Origin: Anomaloglossus baeobatrachus
Lineage: Eukaryota; Chordata; Amphibia; Anura; Aromobatidae
Reading direction: 5' to 3'
Assembly (NCBI RefSeq): GCF_048569485.1
Contig: NW_027445261.1
Coordinates: 496,001-560,000 of the forward strand
DNA: 64,000 nt
A program made the position numbers and the translations under genes. Position 1 is the first letter of the stretch. Each line of letters starts with the position of its first letter. The notes beneath the pieces were generated by a model. The model saw only the letters and a list, made by a program, of their open reading frames with translations, did not search any database and was not told the DNA's origin. This document shows positions 1-12,281 of the stretch, one piece after another.

Positions 1-252
1 ATTCCCTTTTTTTGTGCTAAGCACAAGTCAACAATACATTGTAAGCAGATTCTATTACCAGTCCCACACCATTTTGTGACGCATAATCACACAGTGGCCC
101 AATTAAGATTCCAAGTCATCGAACATGTCCCAGCCATACGCAGAGGAGGCAATAGAATTAGGAAGCTCAAAGAAAGGGAATCTTTCTGGATATATACTCT
201 GGGCACGTTGGAACCCAAGGGCTTAAACCATGAATATGAAGAACCGACTTGA
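1..252 (+). mobile_element. Penelope-like element, C-terminal GIY-YIG endonuclease remnant
   Basis: One frame is open from the first base of the window to a stop at 250-252. It contains HFVTHNHTVAQLRFQVIEHV, then a RRGGNRIRKLKERESFWIYT stretch, and ends in LGTLEPKGLNHEYE. The order 'VIEH(V/I)P - RGG - L..RE.(F/Y)WIY.L.TL.P.GLN' is characteristic of the extreme C-terminus of Penelope-like element proteins, where the GIY-YIG nuclease lies. The reverse transcriptase part would be to the left of the window. This is a fossil fragment; the assignment to Penelope-like elements is from recalled family motifs, without a search. Confidence 0.75.
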
Positions 253-710
253 TTCATTGGGCCGTGCACATTTTTTCTAACGCCCGGTTCTTTTTCGTGT
301 TCACACTATATATGGTTCCACTATGTATGGAGTTCCATTCTTCCTTGTTTTTTATTTGTCATGTTTGTCATGTCTGATCAACTGGTTACATTATGTCTGA
401 TTACCTTGTCTAACAGTTTTTTCTCCCCTTTCTTTACCTTCCATGTTCCCATAGTCACGTGAAATATCCCTGTTGCACTTGATTACGGCTCACTATTCAC
501 TATAGGATGTCTTATATCTAACATCACACTCTCACCCATCAGCACTCTATAGGTTTGTATAAGGTATGCGCTTACACATCCGGTCCTCCATAGGTATTTC
601 CACTTATGTAACACTATCCCTATGATCACTCATAACTCATACCCTTGTAGTCAATTACAGCCTCCTCTCTCCCCCCCTCCCCTTCTCCCTTTCCATCTAT
701 AATTTTGCCA
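253..710. other. Non-coding stretch, probable Penelope-like 3' region
   Basis: No coding frame, RNA gene or tandem structure was recognised here. It directly follows the Penelope-like stop codon and precedes the first 138-bp repeat, so it may be the 3' untranslated tail of that element. A pyrimidine-rich tract lies near 661-695. Confidence 0.3.
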
Positions 711-2502
711 TATATACTAGCAAACACTCAGTGTACCTAGTGGCATCCTATTCGTGGCTATTGGACCTTGCTATAGTCCCACTAGTGCCAAGACATTTGC
801 AGAGCGCATCTGCCTGCGTTGCACACTCCAACTAATTATAAGTAAGCCATTATACTAGCAAACACTCAGTGTACCTAGTGGCATCCTATTCGTGGCTATT
901 GGACCTTGCTATAGTCCCACTAGTGCAAAGACATTTGCAGAGCACGTCTGCCTGCATTGCACACTCCAACTTTTTTAAACTAAGCAATTTTACTAGCAAA
1001 CACTCAGTGTACCTAGTGGCATCCTATACGTGGCTATTGGACTTTGCTATAGTCCCACTAGTGCCAAGACATTTGCAGAGCGCATCTGCCTGCGTTGCAC
1101 ACTCCAACTAATTTTAACTTAGCCATTATACTAGCAAACACTCAGTGTACCTAGTGGCATCCTATACGTGGCTATTGGACTTTGCTATAGTCCCACTAGT
1201 GCCAAGACATTTGCAGAGCGCATCTGCCTGCGTTGCACACTCCAACTAATTATAAGTAAGCCATTATACTAGCAAACACTCAGTGTACCTAGTGGCATCC
1301 TATACGTGGCTATTGGACCTTGCTATAGTCCCACTAGTGCCAAGACATTTGCAGAGCGCATCTGCCTGCGTTGCACACTCCAACTAATTATAAGTAAGCC
1401 ATTATACTAGCAAACACTCAGTGTACCTAGTGGCATCCTATACGTGGCTATTGGACTTTGCTATAGTCCCACTAGTGCCAAGACATTTGCAGAGCGCATC
1501 TGCCTGCGTTGCACACTCCAACTAATTATAAGTAAGCCATTATACTAGCAAACACTCAGTGTACCTAGTGGCATCCTATACGTGGCTATTGGACCTTGCT
1601 ATAGTCCCACTAGTGCCAAGACATTTGCAGAGCGCATCTGCCTGCGTTGCACACTCCAACTAATTATAAGTAAGCCATTATACTAGCAAATACTCAGTGT
1701 ACCTAGTGGCATCCTATCTGTGGCTATTGGACTTTGCTATAGTCCCACTAGTGCCAAGACATTTGCAGAGCGCATCTGCCTGCGTTGCACACTCCAACTA
1801 ATTATAAGTAAGCCATTATACTAGCAAACACTCAGTGTACCTAGTGGCATCCTATACGTGGCTATTGGACTTTGCTATAGTCCCACTAGTGCCAAGACAT
1901 TTGCAGAGCGCATCTGCCTGCGTTGCACACTCCAACTAATTATAAGTAAGCCATTATACTAGCAAACACTCAGTGTACCTAGTGGCATCCTATACGTGGC
2001 TATTGGACTTTGCTATAGTCCCACTAGTGCCAAGACATTTGCAGAGCGCATCTGCCTGCGTTGCACACTCCAACTAATTTTAACTTAGCCATTATACTAG
2101 CAAACACTCAGTGTACCTAGTGGCATCCTATACGTGGCTATTGGACTTTGCTATAGTCCCACTAGTGCCAAGACATTTGCAGAGCGCATCTGCCTGCGTT
2201 GCACACTCCAACTAATTATAAGTAAGCCATTATACTAGCAAACACTCAGTGTACCTAGTGGCATCCTATACGTGGCTATTGGACTTTGCTATAGTCCCAC
2301 TAGTGCCAAGACATTTGCAGAGCGCATCTGCCTGCGTTGCACACTCCAACTAATTTTAACTTAGCCATTATACTAGCAAACACTCTGTGTACCTAGTGGC
2401 ATCCTATACGTGGCTATTGGACTTTGCTATAGTCCCACTAGTGCCAAGACATTTGCAGAGCGCATCTGCCTGCGTTGCACACTCCAACTCATTATAACTA
2501 AG
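711..2502 (+). repeat. 138-bp tandem array, left arm (about 13 units)
   Basis: The landmark CACTCAGTGTACCTAGTGG recurs every 138 bases (725, 863, 1001, 1139, 1277 and on to 2381). Units differ by a few substitutions, for example attcgtgg, atacgtgg or atctgtgg, and taattataag or taattttaac. One unit near 970-990 carries a distinctive variant spacer (ttttttaaactaagcaattttac). The array ends about 128 bases before the hAT A transposase start codon, so it sits in that element's 5' untranslated region. Frames of about 80 codons inside the array are by-products of repetition. Confidence 0.95.
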
Positions 2503-2713
2503 TTGCATTGTCAGGGATATTTATTCTTTATTATTCTGCTGTTAATAAAGCTAGACCACCACTGCAATCTTCACCACCTCTCAATTTTTACTACCACATT
2601 TTCAGTCCACAATCTTGTCGCAATCAACATGAGTGGCAAAATGACAGATGCTGGTGGAAAGGGGAAGAGGCGTGGTGGAAAAGGCAAAAAAGGTTTTGTC
2701 TGTGGGGAAAGTG
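2503..2713 (+). repeat. Unique part of the hAT A inverted-repeat arm, left
   Basis: These 211 bases are found again in reverse complement at 9587-9797, with coordinates summing to 12300 at both ends of the match. They include 127 bases of 5' leader and the first 28 codons of the transposase. Together with the 138-bp array on the left they form the left arm of a very large palindrome. Confidence 0.9.
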
Positions 2714-5604
2714 GCAAAGCTCCATTATCATCTGCTGAAGATAGACCATCTACCAGCAAAAGTAAGATGTCTACTACTTACCGTGGACAATCCGATGTGC
2801 TCCCTTTTTTACGGACACGAACAACAGGAAGAAAGGTAGATGATGGGCAAAAAAGGAAAATGCTTGAATGGATCTCAAGTGGTCCAACAAGTGCCCTCTC
2901 AGCCACTTCAAGTACCGCATCCAAAAAACACCAGTCCTCTGAGTTGTCATCCCAATCACACTTGATTTCTCCCAGCTCTGAAGTCTCCATCAGCCCTGCA
3001 CAGTATGGTGGAACTGAGATGGCTGAGTCTGCAGAGCTGTTCAGTCACACTATAGCCTGGGAATCAGAGGTCTGCTCCCAAGCTACAGTGAGTACAGAAC
3101 AGGAAATGGTCTGCAGTGATGCCCAGAACCTTTGTGACTCTGATTCAGGCCGTGAGGACCAAGTTTCTGAGCATAATGTTGACCCTTTGTCACAAACTGT
3201 AACACCTGTGGTTATAGACAATGAGGAACATACTGATGAAGATGAGACGCAGATACCCGATTGGGATGACAACTTAAATATTCGGTCAGGGCAAGAAGAG
3301 GCTCGGTCTGAGGGGGAGGGGAGTGCAAACACAACAATTGATGATGAAGTTCTAGATCCCACCTACTGTCAACCCCCAGTCAGGCACTCGAGGAGGTCAA
3401 CAGAGGCGGTGGAGGAGGATGCAACCGACGACGAAGTTACCTTGCGCCTTCCTGGACAGAGTCGGAGCACTGGTAGCACGTCTACAACTGCATCCTCAGC
3501 CACCACTCTGCCTATGAGCATTATTCGGGGTGGATCAACAGGTCGCATGGCCTCTAAGCCTTGCCTAGCCTGGTCCTTTTTTGACATAGAAAAAGATCGC
3601 CCAAATCATGTGATATGTAAAATTTGTCATGATTCTCTTAGTAGAGGTCAAAACCTCAGCAGTTTGACAACTTCTTCCATGAATCGTCACATGAATAAAT
3701 ATCATAGGTCCCGGTGGGAAGCTCACTGTGCTGCAATGCTGCAAGAGCGAACCATCCACCGCCCGCCCCTTCCAGTGCATCCGCGCGCTCTTCATCTTCT
3801 AGGACTGTGGGGACAGCTGTCACACCTGTTTTTCCACGCCAAACTTCCACCACTGTAACCGCAACAGGCAGTTTGCTTGTAAGGTCGTCAGTTGGTTTGG
3901 AAGGGGAAACAAGTGAGTGTGTACAGCTCTCTCAGACATCGATAGCACCAACGTTGGATGAAGGCAACATCATGTCTCCGCCTGCACTTTCCTCACAAAC
4001 CTGCATTTTTCCAGGGACACCCTACTCAACACCGTCTACACACAGCAGCCAGATCTCTGTCCCTCAGATGTGGTCAAATAAAAGGCCACTTCCTCCGACC
4101 CATGACAAAGCTAAGAGGTTGACTCTATCCCTCTGTAAGCTGTTGGCTACCGAAATGCTGCCTTTCCGCCTAGTGGACACACAGGATTTTAGAGACCTTA
4201 TGTCTGTCGCTGTGCCCCAGTACCAGATGCCTAGTCGCCACTACTTCTCTAAGAAAGGTGTGCCCGTGCTACACCAGCATGTCGCACACAACATCACCGC
4301 TTCCTTGAGAAACTCTGTGTGTGAACGGGTGCATTTCACCACCGATACTTGGACCAGTAAGCATGGACAGGGACGTTACATGTCGCTGACTGGGCACTGG
4401 GTAACTATGGTGATAGATGGTGAAGGGTCTGCTGCACAAGTCTTGCCGTCCCCACGACTTGTGTGTCAATCCTCTGTCTGTCCAAGTTCCGCCACAGCTT
4501 CTGCATCCTCCACCTCATCTGGGTCCTCCACCTCCGCCCCAAGCCTGCCTGGTCAGGCCACCAGCGTTCTCACTGCGCAGAAGGAATCACGCACGCCTCA
4601 TTACTATGCTGGCAGCAGAGCGTAACGGCATCAGGCGGTCTTTAGCGTGACATGTCTTGGGAATAAGAGTCACACAGCTGAGGAGTTGTGGTCAGCTCTG
4701 CGGTCCGAGTTTAATAAATGGTTGTCTCCACTCAACCTGCAGCCTGGTAAGGCCGTGTGCGACAATGCTGCAAACCTGGGTGCGGCACTTCGCCTGGGCA
4801 TTGTGACACACGTACCTTGTATGGCTCACGTGTTGAACCTTGTCGTCCAGCAATTTTTAACACACTATCCCGGCCTAGATGGCCTTCTGAACAGGGCACG
4901 AAAACTGTCAGCTCACTTCCGCCGTTCAAGCGCCGCAGCAGAGCGACTTGCATCGCTCCAGAAGTCTTTCGGCCTGCCGGTTCATCGCCTGAAATGCGAT
5001 GTGGCGACACGCTGGAATTCAACTCTCCACATGTTACAGCGACTGTGGCAGCACCGCAGAGCCCTGGTGCAATACGTCATGACGTATAGCCTGGGCCAAC
5101 GAGATGCAGAGGTGGGGCAGATCACCCTGATGGAGTGGTCTCAGATCAAGGACCTATGCACCCTTCTGCACAGTTTCGACATGGCGACGAATATGTTTAG
5201 CTCTGACAATGCCATTATCAGCATGACGATTCCAGTCATTTACATGCTGGAGCACACGCTAAACACTATTCGGAGTCAGGGGGTGGGACAACATGAAGGG
5301 GAGGAACTACAGGAGGATTCATATGCGCAAGGGACAACAACATCACCAAGGTCCAGACGTTCATCATCACCAACGCAGCAGGCATGGGACCATGGGGAAC
5401 AGGGATCGACAAGGGCGCATAGTAGCAGGCGAAATGTTGAGCAAGGTGCAGGAGAACATGAAGAAATGGAGGACGAACTGTCCATGGACATGGAAGACTC
5501 AGCGGATGAGGGAGACCTTGGTCAAATTTCAGTTGAAAGAGGTTGGGGGGAGATGTCAGAGGAAGAAAGAACGGGTAGCACCTCTATGCCACAAACACAG
5601 CGTG
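2630..5604 (+). pseudogene. hAT A transposase, N-terminal and central part
   Basis: DNA transposase of the hAT superfamily with an N-terminal BED zinc finger. The ATG at 2630 starts MSGKMTDAGGKGKRRGGKGK, a basic lead. An acidic, serine-rich stretch follows, then the BED finger at about 3560-3720 with the CKIC pair and the RHMNKYH histidines. HFTTDTWTSKHGQGRYMSL (about 4335-4390), CDNAANLGAALRLG and the CMAHVLNLVVQQFL block mark the catalytic core; VATRWNST carries the conserved tryptophan. The copy is broken. Compared with the related copy at 59766-62918 it has a short deletion that shifts the frame near 3740 and a CAA-to-TAA stop near 4623. A 3.35-kb insertion cuts it at 5604. It would span about 1,200 codons, long for the family. 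It could be called ZBED-like, but the breaks argue against a domesticated gene. Confidence 0.9.
5591..5604 (+). repeat. 14-bp target-site duplication, left copy
   Basis: ACAAACACAGCGTG is repeated exactly at 8955-8968 on the far side of the insertion. The uninterrupted site is seen once in the related hAT C copy (about 62156-62169). Confidence 0.95.
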
Positions 5605-8600
5605 TTATATACGAATAAGGCTGCACATCAAACTTAGATAATAGTATAATGCCTCAAGCATATGGACAAATATTGGAATATACAATGAAAAATGCTACTT
5701 GCTAATTTGAACATGTGAATAATGAATTGCATACCTGCCATGAATATTAGGAAAAAGGAGATATTTAGCAATCGCATTGATCAATGTAACTGAGCCCCAA
5801 GGCCTCGTCAAGGCATATCTCTATATTGGGGTCCCTAGCTCTGTGACCCTAACTGTGTGTCATCTCATTGCAATTAAAAACTGCTATGGGTGGAGAGGGG
5901 TAACTAAGGACTTTCTTATATAGGAGATGGAAAAAACATGGCCGAAAGGGGCGGAGCTGTGTTCACATTCAGAAAAAAAACTACATATAACTGAATAGGA
6001 TAACTGAAGTGAGCACTAATATATATATTATGAGTGCAAGCCAAAAATTACATACTATATACGAATAAGGCTGCACATCAAACTTAGATAATAGTATAAT
6101 GCCTCAAGCATATGGACAAATATTGGAATATACAATGAAAAATGCTACTTGCTAATTTGAACATGTGAATAATGAATTGCATACCTGCCATGAATATTAG
6201 GAAAAAGGAGATATTTAGCAATCGCATTGATCAATGTAACTGAGCCCCAAGGCCTCGTCAAGGCATATCTCTATATTGGGGTCCCTAGCTCTGTGACCCT
6301 AACTGTGTGTCATCTCATTGCAATTAAAAACTGCTATGGGTGGAGAGGGGTAACTAAGGACTTTCTTATATAGGAGATGGAAAAAACATGGCCGAAAGGG
6401 GCGGAGCTGTGTTCACATTCAGAAAAAAAACTACATATAACTGAATAGGATAACTGAAGTGAGCACTAATATATATATTATGAGTGCAAGCCAAAAATTA
6501 CATACTATATACGAATAAGGCTGCACATCAAACTTAGATAATAGTATAATGCCTCAAGCATATGGACAAATATTGGAATATACAATGAAAAATGCTACTT
6601 GCTAATTTGAACATGTGAATAATGAATTGCATACCTGCCATGAATATTAGGAAAAAGGAGATATTTAGCAATCGCATTGATCAATGTAACTGAGCCCCAA
6701 GGCCTCGTCAAGGCATATCTCTATATTGGGGTCCCTAGCTCTGTGACCCTAACTGTGTGTCATCTCATTGCAATTAAAAACTGCTATGGGTGGAGAGGGG
6801 TAACTAAGGACTTTCTTATATAGGAGATGGAAAAAACATGGCCGAAAGGGGCGGAGCTGTGTTCACATTCAGAAAAAAAACTACATATAACTGAATAGGA
6901 TAACTGAAGTGAGCACTAATATATATATTATGAGTGCAAGCCAAAAATTACATACTATATACGAATAAGGCTGCACATCAAACTTAGATAATAGTATAAT
7001 GCCTCAAGCATATGGACAAATATTGGAATATACAATGAAAAATGCTACTTGCTAATTTGAACATGTGAATAATGAATTGCATACCTGCCATGAATATTAG
7101 GAAAAAGGAGATATTTAGCAATCGCATTGATCAATGTAACTGAGCCCCAAGGCCTCGTCAAGGCATATCTCTATATTGGGGTCCCTAGCTCTGTGACCCT
7201 AACTGTGTGTCATCTCATTGCAATTAAAAACTGCTATGGGTGGAGAGGGGTAACTAAGGACTTTCTTATATAGGAGATGGAAAAAACATGGCCGAAAGGG
7301 GCGGAGCTGTGTTCACATTCAGAAAAAAAACTACATATAACTGAATAGGATAACTGAAGTGAGCACTAATATATATATTATGAGTGCAAGCCAAAAATTA
7401 CATACTATATACGAATAAGGCTGCACATCAAACTTAGATAATAGTATAATGCCTCAAGCATATGGACAAATATTGGAATATACAATGAAAAATGCTACTT
7501 GCTAATTTGAACATGTGAATAATGAATTGCATACCTGCCATGAATATTAGGAAAAAGGAGATATTTAGCAATCGCATTGATCAATGTAACTGAGCCCCAA
7601 GGCCTCGTCAAGGCATATCTCTATATTGGGGTCCCTAGCTCTGTGACCCTAACTGTGTGTCATCTCATTGCAATTAAAAACTGCTATGGGTGGAGAGGGG
7701 TAACTAAGGACTTTCTTATATAGGAGATGGAAAAAACATGGCCGAAAGGGGCGGAGCTGTGTTCACATTCAGAAAAAAAACTACATATAACTGAATAGGA
7801 TAACTGAAGTGAGCACTAATATATATATTATGAGTGCAAGCCAAAAATTACATACTATATACGAATAAGGCTGCACATCAAACTTAGATAATAGTATAAT
7901 GCCTCAAGCATATGGACAAATATTGGAATATACAATGAAAAATGCTACTTGCTAATTTGAACATGTGAATAATGAATTGCATACCTGCCATGAATATTAG
8001 GAAAAAGGAGACTAATATATATATTAGTGCTCACTTCAGTTATCCTATTCAGTTATATGTAGTTTTTTTTCTGAATGTGAACACAGCTCCGCCCCTTTCG
8101 GCCATGTTTTTTCCATCTCCTATATAAGAAAGTCCTTAGTTACCCCTCTCCACCCATAGCAGTTTTTAATTGCAATGAGATGACACACAGTTAGGGTCAC
8201 AGAGCTAGGGACCCCAATATAGAGATATGCCTTGACGAGGCCTTGGGGCTCAGTTACATTGATCAATGCGATTGCTAAATATCTCCTTTTTCCTAATATT
8301 CATGGCAGGTATGCAATTCATTATTCACATGTTCAAATTAGCAAGTAGCATTTTTCATTGTATATTCCAATATTTGTCCATATGCTTGAGGCATTATACT
8401 ATTATCTAAGTTTGATGTGCAGCCTTATTCGTATATAGTATGTAATTTTTGGCTTGCACTCATAATATATATATTAGTGCTCACTTCAGTTATCCTATTC
8501 AGTTATATGTAGTTTTTTTTCTGAATGTGAACACAGCTCCGCCCCTTTCGGCCATGTTTTTTCCATCTCCTATATAAGAAAGTCCTTAGTTACCCCTCTC

Positions 8601-8954
8601 CACCCATAGCAGTTTTTAATTGCAATGAGATGACACACAGTTAGGGTCACAGAGCTAGGGACCCCAATATAGAGATATGCCTTGACGAGGCCTTGGGGCT
8701 CAGTTACATTGATCAATGCGATTGCTAAATATCTCCTTTTTCCTAATATTCATGGCAGGTATGCAATTCATTATTCACATGTTCAAATTAGCAAGTAGCA
8801 TTTTTCATTGTATATTCCAATATTTGTCCATATGCTTGAGGCATTATACTATTATCTAAGTTTGATGTGCAGCCTTATTCGTATATAGTATGTAATTTTT
8901 GGCTTGCACTCATAATATATATATTAGTGCTCACTTCAGTTATCCTATTCAGTT
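5605..8954. mobile_element. 3.35-kb insertion of 450-bp units, direct then inverted (Penelope-like?)
   Basis: A 450-bp unit beginning ACGAATAAGGCTGCACATC starts at 5611, 6061, 6511, 6961, 7411 and 7861. The sixth copy breaks off near 8010, and the unit then continues as reverse complement (8011-8460, 8461-8910 and a partial to 8954). Copies look essentially identical. No protein is encoded. A 14-bp target-site duplication shows it is a real insertion, and that length fits target-primed retroelements. Tandem plus partial inverted copies are typical of Penelope-like elements, and the unit has a weak hammerhead-like string (CTTGACGAGGCC..GGGGCTCAG on the strand opposite the direct copies). Family assignment is inference; the insertion itself is directly seen. 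Confidence 0.8.
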
Positions 8955-9586
8955 ACAAACACAGCGTGGACTTGGTCCGCATGGCTGCGCAAGACACATG
9001 AGTGCCTTTTTGTTGCACTACCTCCAACATGACAGTCGTATTGTCAAAATTAGAAGTGATGATGACTACTGGATTGCCACACTATTAGATCCCCGGTACA
9101 AGTCCAAATTTTGTGACATAATTCCAGCCATAGAAAGGGACGCACGTATGCAGGAGTATCAGCAGAAGCTGTTACTCGATCTTAGCTCGGCTTTTCCACC
9201 AAACAACCGTGCAGGTGCAGGGAGGGAATCTCCCAGTTGTAACTTGACAAACATGGGACGGTCTCGTCATCTTCAACAGTCTACCCGTACCAGTAGGACC
9301 GTATCTGGTGCCGGTAACAGCAATTTTATGGAATCTTTTCATAATTTTTTTAGACCCTCTTTTGCAAGGCCACCAGAGACAACAAGTCTGACACATACTC
9401 AACGGCTGGAGAGGATGATACAGGAGTATCTCCAAATGAACATCGATGCCATGACTGTGCAACTGGAGCCTTGCTCCTTTTGGGCTTCAAACCTAGAAAA
9501 ATGGCCAGAGCTCTCCAGTTACGCCTTGGAGATTTTGTCGTGTCCAGCTGCCAGCGTTGTCTCTGAACGTGTATTCAGTGCTGCTG
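8955..9586 (+). pseudogene. hAT A transposase, C-terminal part with dimerisation region
   Basis: Continues the transposase after the 450-bp-unit insertion. GLGPHGCARHMSAFLLHYLQ, DDDYWIATLLDPRYKSKFCD and the C-terminal hAT dimerisation block (SYALEILSCPAASVVSERVF) are visible. The related copy at 62160-62918 runs on through LTDKRTRLSSDNVDTL to a proper stop. Here coding ends abruptly at SERVFSAA, and the next bases are the reverse complement of the transposase start. The true C-terminus and the 3' end of the element are therefore missing on this side. Confidence 0.9.
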
Positions 9587-9797
9587 CACTTTCCCCACAG
9601 ACAAAACCTTTTTTGCCTTTTCCACCACGCCTCTTCCCCTTTCCACCAGCATCTGTCATTTTGCCACTCATGTTGATTGCGACAAGATTGTGGACTGAAA
9701 ATGTGGTAGTAAAAATTGAGAGGTGGTGAAGATTGCAGTGGTGGTCTAGCTTTATTAACAGCAGAATAATAAAGAATAAATATCCCTGACAATGCAA
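9587..9797 (-). repeat. Unique part of the hAT A inverted-repeat arm, right
   Basis: Reverse complement of 2503-2713, without obvious differences. It carries a second copy of the 5' leader and the first 28 transposase codons, now on the minus strand (ATG complement at 9668-9670). It passes directly into the reversed 138-bp array. Confidence 0.9.
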
Positions 9798-12281
9798 CTT
9801 AGTTATAATGAGTTGGAGTGTGCAACGCAGGCAGATGCGCTCTGCAAATGTCTTGGCACTAGTGGGACTATAGCAAAGTCCAATAGCCACGTATAGGATG
9901 CCACTAGGTACACTGAGTGTTTGCTAGTATAATGGCTAAGTTAAAATTAGTTGGAGTGTGCAACGCAGGCAGATGCGCTCTGCAAATGTCTTGGCACTAG
10001 TGGGACTATAGCAAAGTCCAATAGCCACGTATAGGATGCCACTAGGTACACTGAGTGTTTGCTAGTATAATGGCTTACTTATAATTAGTTGGAGTGTGCA
10101 ACGCAGGCAGATGCGCTCTGCAAATGTCTTGGCACTAGTGGGACTATAGCAAAGTCCAATAGCCACGTATAGGATGCCACTAGGTACACTGAGTGTTTGC
10201 TAGTATAATGGCTAAGTTAAAATTAGTTGGAGTGTGCAACGCAGGCAGATGCGCTCTGCAAATGTCTTGGCACTAGTGGGACTATAGCAAAGTCCAATAG
10301 CCACGTATAGGATGCCACTAGGTACACTGAGTGTTTGCTAGTATAATGGCTTACTTATAATTAGTTGGAGTGTGCAACGCAGGCAGATGCGCTCTGCAAA
10401 TGTCTTGGCACTAGTGGGACTATAGCAAAGTCCAATAGCCACGTATAGGATGCCACTAGGTACACTGAGTGTTTGCTAGTATAATGGCTTACTTATAATT
10501 AGTTGGAGTGTGCAACGCAGGCAGATGCGCTCTGCAAATGTCTTGGCACTAGTGGGACTATAGCAAAGTCCAATAGCCACAGATAGGATGCCACTAGGTA
10601 CACTGAGTGTTTGCTAGTATAATGGCTTACTTATAATTAGTTGGAGTGTGCAACGCAGGCAGATGCGCTCTGCAAATGTCTTGGCACTAGTAGGACTATA
10701 GCAAGGTCCAATAGCCACGTATAGGATGCCACTAGGTACACTGAGTGTTTGCTAGTATAATGGCTTACTTATAATTAGTTGGAGTGTGCAACGCAGGCAG
10801 ATGCGCTCTGCAAATGTCTTGGCACTAGTGGGACTATAGCAAAGTCCAATAGCCACGTATAGGATGCCACTAGGTACACTGAGTGTTTGCTAGTATAATG
10901 GCTTACTTATAATTAGTTGGAGTGTGCAACGCAGGCAGATGCGCTCTGCAAATGTCTTGGCACTAGTGGGACTATAGCAAGGTCCAATAGCCACGTATAG
11001 GATGCCACTAGGTACACTGAGTGTTTGCTAGTATAATGGCTTACTTATAATTAGTTGGAGTGTGCAACGCAGGCAGATGCGCTCTGCAAATGTCTTGGCA
11101 CTAGTGGGACTATAGCAAAGTCCAATAGCCACGTATAGGATGCCACTAGGTACACTGAGTGTTTGCTAGTATAATGGCTTACTTATAATTAGTTGGAGTG
11201 TGCAACGCAGGCAGATGCGCTCTGCAAATGTCTTGGCACTAGTGGGACTATAGCAAAGTCCAATAGCCACAGATAGGATGCCACTAGGTACACTGAGTGT
11301 TTGCTAGTATAATGGCTTACTTATAATTAGTTGGAGTGTGCAACGCAGGCAGATGCGCTCTGCAAATGTCTTGGCACTAGTGGGACTATAGCAAGGTCCA
11401 ATAGCCACGTATAGGATGCCACTAGGTACACTGAGTGTTTGCTAGTATAATGGCTTACTTATAATTAGTTGGAGTGTGCAACGCAGGCAGATGCGCTCTG
11501 CAAATGTCTTGGCACTAGTGGGACTATAGCAAAGTCCAATAGCCACGTATAGGATGCCACTAGGTACACTGAGTGTTTGCTAGTATAATGGCTTACTTAT
11601 AATTAGTTGGAGTGTGCAACGCAGGCAGATGCGCTCTGCAAATGTCTTGGCACTAGTGGGACTATAGCAAGGTCCAATAGCCACGTATAGGATGCCACTA
11701 GGTACACTGAGTGTTTGCTAGTATAATGGCTTACTTATAATTAGTTGGAGTGTGCAACGCAGGCAGATGCGCTCTGCAAATGTCTTGGCACTAGTGGGAC
11801 TATAGCAAAGTCCAATAGCCACGTATAGGATGCCACTAGGTACACTGAGTGTTTGCTAGTATAATTGCTTAGTTTAAAAAAGTTGGAGTGTGCAATGCAG
11901 GCAGACGTGCTCTGCAAATGTCTTTTTACTAGTGGGACTATAGCAAAGTCCAATAGCCACGTATAGGATGCCACTAGGTACACTGAGTGTTTGCTAGTAT
12001 AATGGCTTACTTATAATTAGTTGGAGTGTGCAACGCAGGCAGATGCGCTCTGCAAATGTCTTGGCACTAGTGGGACTATAGCAAGGTCCAATAGCCACGT
12101 ATAGGATGCCACTAGGTACACTGAGTGTTTGCTAGTATAATGGCTTACTTATAATTAGTTGGAGTGTGCAACGCAGGCAGATGCGCTCTGCAAATGTCTT
12201 GGCACTAGTGGGACTATAGCAAAGTCCAATAGCTACAGATAGGATGCCACTAGGTACACTGAGTGTTTGCTAGTATAATGG
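9798..12281 (-). repeat. 138-bp tandem array, right arm, block 1 (about 18 units)
   Basis: Same 138-bp unit as 711-2502 in reverse complement (CACTAGGTACACTGAGTG every 138 bases). A distinctive variant unit (agtttaaaaaagttgg) occurs at 11871. The block is interrupted by an L2 LINE at 12282. Confidence 0.95.

Noticed and set aside
711-2502. CRISPR-like array
   Set aside because: Repeats are contiguous with no unique spacers, and the window is eukaryotic.
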